Part shown: positions 54,353 to 60,171 of the stretch, piece after piece
Numbering within the stretch: position 1 is the stretch's first letter
How the letters are laid out: the number at the start of each line of letters is the position of its first letter
Assembly (NCBI GenBank): GCA_037444185.1
Contig: JBBIMW010000008.1
Location: 1-64,000, forward strand
Direction of reading: 5' to 3'
Length of the DNA stretch: 64,000 nt
Source of the DNA: JAILZP01 sp037444185
GTDB lineage: Bacteria > Bacillota > Desulfotomaculia > Desulfotomaculales > Desulfocucumaceae
Notes under the pieces: model-generated
What the model was told of the DNA's origin: nothing
Database searches by the model: none
What the model saw: only the letters and a program-made list of their open reading frames with translations
Made by a program: the position numbers and the translations under genes

Positions 54353-55132
54353 TCAATCTTCATCCTTTTCCTTGTCCGGGCCGCGGTTTGCAGGCTTCAG
54401 GAAAGCGGAGAGCCTTTCCCTGATCAGTATGGGATTGTAACCCGCCTGCAGGGATACAATCCCCTCGATCATCAGCTGGCGAAGCTGCGACTCTTTTTTG
54501 CTGAGGTTGGCCAGCTTAGCCCCCATGGGAAGAAATAGCACATTGGCGCTGCCCACCCCGTACAGTGTGGCCATGAACGCCACGGCGATGGCCGGCCCCA
54601 GGGAGTTTGGATCACTCATGTTGCCCAGCACGTGGACCAACCCCATGACCGTCCCTATTATTCCCATGGTGGGCGCGTACGCCCCCGCCGACTCGAATAT
54701 GGACGCCCCGATATGATGCCTCTCCTCAATGGCGTAAAGTTCAACCTCCATTATGCTGCGCACCAGCTCGGGGTCCGTTCCGTCCACCACCAGCTGCACC
54801 CCCTTGCGCAGAAACGGATCGTCTATTTCATCCAGCCTGTTCTCCAGGTACAGCAATCCCTCCCGCCTGGCCTCGTCGGCCAGGCTGACGATCATGTCTA
54901 TCACCTGGGCCGGCTCCTGTTCTTTTGGGAAAAGGGCTATTTTGAAGAGCCTGGGCACGTTTTTCAGTTCACTCATGCTGTATCCGATGGCGGTGGCCCC
55001 GATGGTCCCCCCAAACACAATAATGGCGGCGGTGTGAACAAACAGGGCACTCAAATGACCGCCTTCCAGCAGGTAACCCCCCACCAGCGAAAACAGTGCG
55101 AACAGAAAACCTAAAACCAGCGGCAGATCCAT
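54353..55132 (-). CDS. motA: Flagellar stator protein MotA
   Basis: Four membrane segments, starting with LVLGFLFALFSLVGGYLLEGG, a large cytoplasmic loop (LFPKEQEPAQVIDMIVSLAD) and C-terminal AGAYAPTMGIIGTVMGLVHVLG, characteristic of MotA. Its 259-residue length is standard. The stop lies just upstream of the cheW start. Confidence 0.95.
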   Translation of the reverse strand: MDLPLVLGFLFALFSLVGGYLLEGGHLSALFVHTAAIIVFGGTIGATAIGYSMSELKNVPRLFKIALFPKEQEPAQVIDMIVSLADEARREGLLYLENRLDEIDDPFLRKGVQLVVDGTDPELVRSIMEVELYAIEERHHIGASIFESAGAYAPTMGIIGTVMGLVHVLGNMSDPNSLGPAIAVAFMATLYGVGSANVLFLPMGAKLANLSKKESQLRQLMIEGIVSLQAGYNPILIRERLSAFLKPANRGPDKEKDED

Positions 55133-55204
55133 ATTTTCTCCCTTTCAATACCTTGATGTTTTCCGGAAGGCCGTATCCGGCCATGCCTGTATTGCAACAT
55201 CCCC

Positions 55205-55975
55205 CTATTGCTGCTGTTTTGAATTGGTTAATCTATGGGCTGGGCCCGCCTCGGCGGCGCCGAACTTGCTGTGCAATATCACTATGTCCACCCGCCTGTT
55301 CCTCTGCCTGTTCAGGTCGGAATCATTGGGCACAACGGGCCTGTATTCACCGTACGCCACAGAGGACATCCTTTCGGGGTGGATCTTGAAGTTCTTCAAA
55401 ATGAATTTCAGCACCGAATTGGCCCTGTCGGCCGAAAGCTCCCAGTTGGAGGGATACGGGGCATTGACTATGGGCAGGTCGTCCGTGTGCCCCTCCACCC
55501 TGAGGTAATTGGGCATCTTTTCCAATATCGGGCCGACTTTAAAAAGTATCTCCCTGGCCCTGGGAGTAAGTTCGGCGGACCCCAGCCTGAAAAGAACCTC
55601 GCCCTGGAAGGACAGCACCACTCCCCGCTCCTCCGAGGTGACAGAAACCTTGGCCTGCAGATTGGCGTCTTTAATGTGTTTTTCGATCTCCCGCCGGACA
55701 TTCTCCAATTGCTGATTCTCACCCGAATGGAGGGCCGAATCGGGAACCGATCCGGCTATGCCGGGAACCACCGACGGGCCGGGGCTGTCCAGCACCATCC
55801 CCCCGGCCCCCAGGGCCTTGGACAGGGAGGCGGACAAATACTGGAACTTCTTTACATCTATGCGGCTCAAGGTGTACATGATAATGAAAAAAATGAGCAA
55901 AAGCGTGATCATATCGGCGTACGTAATCAGCCAGCGCTCGTGGCCTCCTTTTTTTTGTGCGGGCGCACGCTTCAA
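55205..55975 (-). CDS. motB: Flagellar stator protein MotB
   Basis: The single N-terminal membrane helix contains the proton-path Asp in TYADMITLLLIFFIIMYTL. The C-terminal OmpA-like peptidoglycan-binding domain has LRVEGHTDDLPIVN and SVAYGEYRPVVPND. It starts at TTG 55975 with GGGGGGAG at 9 nt and is 256 residues. It precedes motA. Confidence 0.95.
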   Translation of the reverse strand: MKRAPAQKKGGHERWLITYADMITLLLIFFIIMYTLSRIDVKKFQYLSASLSKALGAGGMVLDSPGPSVVPGIAGSVPDSALHSGENQQLENVRREIEKHIKDANLQAKVSVTSEERGVVLSFQGEVLFRLGSAELTPRAREILFKVGPILEKMPNYLRVEGHTDDLPIVNAPYPSNWELSADRANSVLKFILKNFKIHPERMSSVAYGEYRPVVPNDSDLNRQRNRRVDIVILHSKFGAAEAGPAHRLTNSKQQQ

Positions 55976-55978
55976 TTT

Positions 55979-56266
55979 TCACGACTCCCCCCGCAAAATA
56001 AATAATTCATCAGTAATTGTCGAAAATTCAGGCACTCTGCAATTGAAGTATTCGCCCTTCACGATGAACTTCCTTCTAAATATTTCAGCAGATTTCATGT
56101 ATTTACCATTTTTGTTTGCTTCCAAGCAAAAAATCAATCTACAAAAAATTTCGGCATTTTTTTTAGAATCTAAAGTGCCGGAAGAAATAATAGGGCCTAT
56201 CATGTATTTTTCCGCACCCAGCCCCTTGTCTGCGTGGAGCCGGATATGATAAAATAAATGTTGCAC
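55979..56266 (-). CDS. Doubtful AT-rich small ORF upstream of motB
   Basis: A 95-codon open frame (for example KYMKSAEIFRRKFIVKGEYF) between tRNA-Val and motB. It is far more AT-rich than its neighbours, lacks a good Shine-Dalgarno and resembles no family. A TGTCGAA (Spo0A-box-like) sequence lies at 56019-56025. The stretch may instead be the mot promoter region or a decayed gene. Confidence 0.25.
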   Translation of the reverse strand: MQHLFYHIRLHADKGLGAEKYMIGPIISSGTLDSKKNAEIFCRLIFCLEANKNGKYMKSAEIFRRKFIVKGEYFNCRVPEFSTITDELFILRGES

Positions 56267-56285
56267 GGGATAAAGGGTATCATAC

Positions 56286-56360
56286 GGGGGTGTAGCTCAG
56301 CGGGAGAGCGCTTGACTCACATTCAAGAGGCCGCTGGTTCGAAACCAGCCATCCCCACCA
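56286..56360 (+). tRNA. tRNA-Val (anticodon CAC)
   Basis: A complete 75-nt cloverleaf with 7-bp acceptor stem (one G-U pair), D arm AGCTCAGCGGGAGAGCG, anticodon stem CTTGA/TCAAG with loop CTCACAT (anticodon CAC), T loop TTCGAAA and encoded CCA. It decodes GUG. Confidence 0.95.
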
Positions 56361-56370
56361 GAATTATTTT

Positions 56371-56406
56371 GGAAAGCCCTTATTTTACGGGCTTTCCGGA
56401 TTTTTA
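56371..56406 (+). terminator. Terminator after tRNA-Val
   Basis: A 9-bp stem GGAAAGCCC/GGGCTTTCC followed by GGATTTTT, 10 nt downstream of the tRNA 3' end. Confidence 0.85.
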
Positions 56407-56616
56407 AAACATGAAAAAGGGCCGGACAGGGTTCCGCAAGGAACCCTCAATTTTCGCGGGTTTCCGGTGCCATTCAGACAGAAATTCAGGCAGGAGTCAG
56501 ACAGGGAGTCAGACAGTTGTTGAGACCCAAATGACTTGCGGTTGTAGGGACAAAGAACACAGATAAGATGCGGGTCGGACTTTTACGGGCGGTTATTATG
56601 TATTTTAATTTTTTCA

Positions 56617-56646
56617 TTGACTTATACTGACACTTGGGGCTATAAT
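56617..56646 (+). promoter_or_regulatory. Sigma-A-like promoter in the tRNA-Val scar
   Basis: TTGACT (56617-56622), 18 nt, then TATAAT (56641-56646). No intact gene follows it; it reads into the inverted-repeat cluster. Confidence 0.45.
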
Positions 56647-56822
56647 GGCTTAGTGTTTTACAATATTGAATCCGCAAATAAATGTACATAGTCCATTGCA
56701 TCAAAAAGCCATATAAAAGCCAATAATGCAGCGCAAAAACCGGGGAAACCCGGTTTTAACTTTCTGGCCCGGCAGACCGGGTTTTTTGTATGTAGTGGAT
56801 AAGTTTTCTATACATGGGGTTT

Positions 56823-56955
56823 GTAAGGGGGTGCGCCCCCTTACGATTGCGGGGTGCTTAGGACGCGCAGCGTCCGTCGAAGGGGCGGCAGCCCCTGGCG
56901 AACAAGAAAAGCGATACTTTTTCAGCTATTAGGCGATGAAATCGCTTTTCTTGTT
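56823..56955. other. Inverted-repeat cluster resembling a mobilisation origin
   Basis: Four consecutive inverted repeats: a 9-bp stem around GTGCGCCCCCTTAC (56823-56844), GGACGC/GCGTCC (56861-56875), AGGGGC/GCCCCT (56881-56896) and a 15-bp stem (56901-56915 with 56941-56955) followed by a T run. GTGCGCCCnnTTACG resembles the nick region of MobQ-type oriT sequences (TAAGTGCGCCCTTACG). There is no relaxase gene in the window. Confidence 0.4.
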
Positions 56956-57029
56956 TTTTTGGACCCTATCTATTTTGGAAAGGATGATACAACTGAAACA
57001 GTATAACCCACGTGGCTGTAATGCAATTT

Positions 57030-57152
57030 TTAGGCAGGTCGTAATGATATTGCTGAAATGTCCGAAGCTTGAATAATACCCTGTGCGATCAACGGTTTAG
57101 CAGCCCATTTCAAGGCCTTCTCTTTCTGCTTGTCTCGGAGTTCCTGCGGCAT
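57030..57152 (-). pseudogene. Short coding remnant
   Basis: A 40-codon minus-strand frame with protein-like composition: MPQELRDKQKEKALKWAAKP, then LIAQGIIQASDIS. It has no start context and no match I recognise. It lies in the scar region and may be the end of a mobile-element gene. Confidence 0.3.
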
Positions 57153-57362
57153 ATCGACTTTATAGAGAACAATAACTTAGTACCGGGCACTAAAGTTACG
57201 CGGCCTTTGAATAACTTCCTTGCCCGGCGCCAACACTCTCTGGAAAAAAAGGCTGTGGCATTATATAATTGTTCCAGAGCGGTTCTCAGGAGTTATCCAA
57301 TTTGAAGGGATGGAGAAATAACAATAACTGTGCTGTCAGACCATTAAAAAAGGGGATTGAGC

Positions 57363-57785
57363 ATGTATAAAAAAATACTGATTCCCATTGACGGCTCCGG
57401 CTATTCACTAAAAGCGCTGCACCATGCCGCAAAGCTGGCGGAGCACACCGGCGCCCTGATAACCATATTCCATGTAATGGAGCTTCCGGAGCAGTTGAAG
57501 TCCCTGAAAAGTTACCCCCTGCTCAAAAAGCAGACGGCTGAGAACGGGGAAATGATTATCAGGGAAGCCGGGGAAATATGCGCCTCCTACAAAGTAATCA
57601 CCTGCGACAGCAAGATGATCCCGGGCGTCCCGGCGGATGAGATTATCCGCGAGGAAAAGCATGGGGGATACGACCTTCTGGTTATCGGCAGCCGGGGCAT
57701 GGGGGATGTGAAGGGCTGGCTGCTGGGCAGCGTAAGCCGCAAGGTGGTGCGCCATGCGGAGTGCCCGGTGCTGGTAATCAAATAA
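57363..57785 (+). CDS. Universal stress protein (UspA family)
   Basis: A 140-residue single-domain Usp. The N-terminus is YKKILIPIDGSGYSLKAL and the C-terminal ATP-binding motif is GSRGMGDVKGWLLGSVSRKV, i.e. G-x2-G-x9-G-S, typical of the ATP-binding subfamily. ATG 57363 has AGGGGATTGAGC upstream and is preferred to the TTG at 57357. Confidence 0.92.
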   Translation: MYKKILIPIDGSGYSLKALHHAAKLAEHTGALITIFHVMELPEQLKSLKSYPLLKKQTAENGEMIIREAGEICASYKVITCDSKMIPGVPADEIIREEKHGGYDLLVIGSRGMGDVKGWLLGSVSRKVVRHAECPVLVIK

Positions 57786-57848
57786 AATTTGCCACCGGCG
57801 ACTTTTTTGTCGATCTGCTGTTAACCCCCGTCTTATTCCGGTCGAAAG

Positions 57849-58472
57849 ATGGAGAAGGTTTCATTTTTTACCCATGGTACGGTTAAAACCGCCGACGGAA
57901 AAGAAATTGCCTTCTCGATTAAACTGAACATAACCAGAGAATTCGCCGCAAATCATGAGGGAATGATCAAGGACGGTGACGCCGCTATAGACCCGCTGGC
58001 AATAAACTTTGGCGGCAATGCTCCGGAACTTACCGAAAGCAAGTTCCTTTTCGACCTTGATTGCGACGGGAAAGGGGATTTAATATCATTTATCCGCCCG
58101 GGGAGCGGATTTTTGGCCCTGGATGCAAATAATGACGGACAAATAAACAACGGCAGAGAGCTATTCGGTCCTACTTCGGGCAACGGCTTTACGGAACTGG
58201 CCTGCCACGACTCCGACGGAAACGGGTGGATTGATGAGAATGACGAAATCTATCACCGGCTGCGCATTTGGTCCGCAGACGAAAAAGGAAACCATGCTTT
58301 GATGGCCCTGGGACAGGTGGGAGTGGGAGCCATATTCCTTGGCAGCATTTCCACCCCGTTCGGTATCAAAGACGGTGGAAACAAGCTGCTGGGGCGACTG
58401 AGGAAGACCGATGTGTTCCTGTATGAAAACGGTTCTGCGGGAACAATACAACATATAGACCTGGTGGTATAG
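57849..58472 (+). CDS. EF-hand-like calcium-binding repeat protein
   Basis: A 207-residue protein without signal peptide. Two or three EF-hand/dockerin-type loops are visible: LDLDCDGKG-like (FDLDCDGKGDL), ALDANNDGQINNGRELFG and CHDSDGNGWIDENDEIYHRL, each with Asp/Asn at calcium positions followed by a helical turn. The family recurs next to flagellar and surface genes but its role is not known to me. A strong terminator follows. Confidence 0.7.
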   Translation: MEKVSFFTHGTVKTADGKEIAFSIKLNITREFAANHEGMIKDGDAAIDPLAINFGGNAPELTESKFLFDLDCDGKGDLISFIRPGSGFLALDANNDGQINNGRELFGPTSGNGFTELACHDSDGNGWIDENDEIYHRLRIWSADEKGNHALMALGQVGVGAIFLGSISTPFGIKDGGNKLLGRLRKTDVFLYENGSAGTIQHIDLVV

Positions 58473-58484
58473 TGGTATAAACGA

Positions 58485-58531
58485 AAGCAAAAATCGGGAG
58501 TGCCGGATTGATAGCGGCACTCTTTTGCTTT
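58485..58531 (+). terminator. Terminator after the EF-hand-like gene
   Basis: An 8-bp stem GAGTGCCG/CGGCACTC (58498-58505 with 58515-58522) followed by TTTT, extended by AAGCAAAA/TTTTGCTT outer pairing. It isolates the unusual tRNA downstream. Confidence 0.85.
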
Positions 58532-58563
58532 GCAGGAAAATTAAAGGCGCCCTGCCGGGCGGC

Positions 58564-58601
58564 TGGAATCCAGGAGTCAGGAGTCAGAATTTAATGCATT
58601 C
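58564..58601. repeat. Dispersed intergenic repeat, copy 3 (inverted)
   Basis: GGAATCCAGGAGTCAGGAGT, then CAGAATTTAATGCATTCC: the reverse complement of the copy at 20081-20128 and related to 29011-29046. It lies between the EF-hand-like gene and the unusual tRNA. Confidence 0.6.
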
Positions 58602-58716
58602 CTTCTCCTGTACTTTCTTTAACGATAAAAAAATGACATCGCCCCCCTTCTAATTATAAAAATTTTTTATTGTACTGATAAAGGATTAGCATGCATGGAG
58701 AACTAAGTATATAAAC

Positions 58717-58813
58717 GGGGAGAATGGGGATGGTTCCCCCCGCAGGCTGCAAACCTGTCGGCCGGTCCGCAGCCCGGTCCGGAGTCCGGTTCGATTCCGA
58801 CTTCTCCCCTCCA
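58717..58813 (+). tRNA. SelC-like minor tRNA-Cys (anticodon GCA)
   Basis: A 97-nt tRNA with encoded CCA. Acceptor stem of 8 bp (GGGGAGAA/TTCTCCCC); 5-bp D stem with a 4-nt loop TGGT; anticodon stem GCAGG/CCTGT with loop CTGCAAA, so anticodon GCA; a variable arm of about 23 nt with a 7-bp stem (one bulged T); T loop TTCGATT with one bulged C in the 5' strand of the T stem. Discriminator base is T (U73). The stem lengths and long arm are those of tRNA-Sec; the anticodon and U73 are cysteine identity elements. Published tRNA surveys describe minor cysteine tRNAs of this 8/4-with-bulge type. It precedes yedE by 25 nt. Confidence 0.85.
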
Positions 58814-58838
58814 AAATTCCATACTGGGAGGTAGGTGC

Positions 58839-59927
58839 GTGAAGAAGAAAACAATCCTCGTGGTGATCACGGGGGCGGCCATCGGCCTGCTGGCGGTATT
58901 GCTGGTAAAACTGGGCAATCCCAAGAACATGGGCTACTGCATCGCCTGTTTTCTCAGGGACATCAGCGGCGGGCTGGGATTTCACAGATCCGAAGCGGTG
59001 CAGTATATGCGGCCTGAGATCTTCGGACTGATTGCCGGAGCATTCCTGGCGGCGGCTTTTTCAAGGGAACATAGGGCCGTCGGTGGATCCAGCCCCCTGG
59101 CCAGGTTTTTGCTGGCATTCACCGCCATGATCGGCATGCTGGTTTTCCTGGGCTGCCCCGTCAGGGCCGTATTGCGTTTGGCCGGCGGGGACCTGAACGC
59201 CGGTGTGGGCATTCTGGGCCTGATTGCCGGAGTCTGGACCGGAATACAATTTTTGAACAGGGGGTTCAGTCTGGGGAAAGCCACCGGTCAGCAAAGCGTA
59301 AACAGTTACATATTCCCTGCTGTGGCTGTCATTCTTCTGGTGCTGTCGGTGACAGGAACCACATTCTTCTTTGCCAGCAAAAGCGGCCCCGGATCGATGC
59401 ATGCTCCGGCGCTGGTTTCCGGCGCCGCCGGGCTGGCGGTGGGAATACTGGCCCAAAGGTCCAGGTTTTGTACGATTGGGGGTATCAGGGACTTTATTCT
59501 TTTTAAAGATACCCATTTGCTAATGGGGCTCTTTTCACTTCTGGCCGTCACGTTGCTGGGCAACCTGGCCGTCGGCGCTTTCAAGCTGGGGTTTGCGGGC
59601 CAGCCCCTGGCCCATACCGACGGGATCTGGAACTTCCTTGGCATGATGCTGGCGGGCGCCGCCGCCACCCTGATCGGAGGCTGCCCGCTCAGACAAATAA
59701 TCGCCGCCAGCGAGGGAAATACCGACTGCGCCGTCACCGTGCTGGGATTTATCGCCGGGGCCGCTTTTGCGCACAATTTCGGCCTGGCCGCCGGCCCCAA
59801 GGGGGTTCCCCTGGCCGGCCAGGTGGCCACCCTGCTGGGACTGGGAACAGTATTACTGGTGGGCGCCCTTGGGTGCTACCGGGCAAAATCCGCTGCCGGA
59901 GGTGTGAATATTGGGTGTGAAGGTTGA
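58839..59927 (+). CDS. yedE: YedE-like selenium/sulfur transport membrane protein
   Basis: A 362-residue membrane protein with about 9-10 hydrophobic segments. It has the YeeE/YedE family cysteine sites: MGYCIACFLRDISGGLGF, FLGCPVRAVLRLAGGDLNAG, RSRFCTIGGIRDFILF and IGGCPLRQIIAASEGNTDCA. These two half-repeats match the selenium-associated YedE group, proposed to move selenium or sulfur compounds. GTG 58839 has GGGAGGT at 6 nt. It directly follows the unusual tRNA and overlaps the TusA/SirA-like gene. Confidence 0.9.
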   Translation: MKKKTILVVITGAAIGLLAVLLVKLGNPKNMGYCIACFLRDISGGLGFHRSEAVQYMRPEIFGLIAGAFLAAAFSREHRAVGGSSPLARFLLAFTAMIGMLVFLGCPVRAVLRLAGGDLNAGVGILGLIAGVWTGIQFLNRGFSLGKATGQQSVNSYIFPAVAVILLVLSVTGTTFFFASKSGPGSMHAPALVSGAAGLAVGILAQRSRFCTIGGIRDFILFKDTHLLMGLFSLLAVTLLGNLAVGAFKLGFAGQPLAHTDGIWNFLGMMLAGAAATLIGGCPLRQIIAASEGNTDCAVTVLGFIAGAAFAHNFGLAAGPKGVPLAGQVATLLGLGTVLLVGALGCYRAKSAAGGVNIGCEG

Positions 59928-60126
59928 CGCCCGGGGGCTTTTATGCCCGGAACCCGTCCTGCTGACCAAAAAGGTCATTGAAAACACGGCGGATGAAACA
60001 GTCGAAGTATTGGTGGACAATAATGCTGCCATGGAAAACGTAACCAGGCTGGCCGCAAACAGAGGCTGGAAGGTGAATGCCGACCGGCATGGAAGTGAAT
60101 ATATTTTAACCCTTACCAGGAAATAA
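59911..60126 (+). CDS. TusA/SirA/YedF-like sulfur carrier protein
   Basis: A 71-residue protein with VDARGLLCPEPVLLTKKVIE, in which the Cys of the CPxP motif is the persulfide/perselenide carrier site. TTG 59911 is supported by GGAGGTG at 6 nt and overlaps the yedE stop by 17 nt. YedF proteins linked to selenium have an extra C-terminal domain, missing here; this is a single-domain form. It probably passes sulfur or selenium from or to YedE. Confidence 0.88.
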   Translation: MGVKVDARGLLCPEPVLLTKKVIENTADETVEVLVDNNAAMENVTRLAANRGWKVNADRHGSEYILTLTRK

Positions 60127-60137
60127 TCGTATAGTCC

Positions 60138-60164
60138 GGGGATTGGCAAATCAAGCCAATCCCC
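60138..60164. terminator. Bidirectional hairpin between convergent genes
   Basis: A perfect 10-bp stem GGGGATTGGC/GCCAATCCCC with a 7-nt loop lies between the sulfur-carrier gene and the convergent lipoprotein gene. No long T run follows in either direction. Confidence 0.55.
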
Positions 60165-60171
60165 TGCCCAT

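Larger units (their letters stand above)
56407..57029. other. Gene-poor, hairpin-rich scar downstream of tRNA-Val
   Basis: About 620 nt with no convincing gene. It includes GGGTTCC/GGAACCC (56429-56446), a sigma-A-like promoter (56617-56646), a hairpin at 56736-56757 with another terminator-like CCCGG/CCGGG, and four inverted repeats at 56823-56955. The texture and the position beside a tRNA suggest the remains of a mobilisable element; no integrase is readable. Confidence 0.45.

Noticed and set aside
56486..56704. A 72-codon minus-strand ORF in the tRNA-Val scar
   Set aside because: No Shine-Dalgarno, odd composition and overlap with a sigma-A-like promoter on the opposite strand.
58717..58813. 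Calling the unusual tRNA a canonical selenocysteine tRNA
   Set aside because: The anticodon loop is CTGCAAA (GCA, not UCA) and the discriminator base is U, both cysteine features; only the architecture is tRNA-Sec-like.
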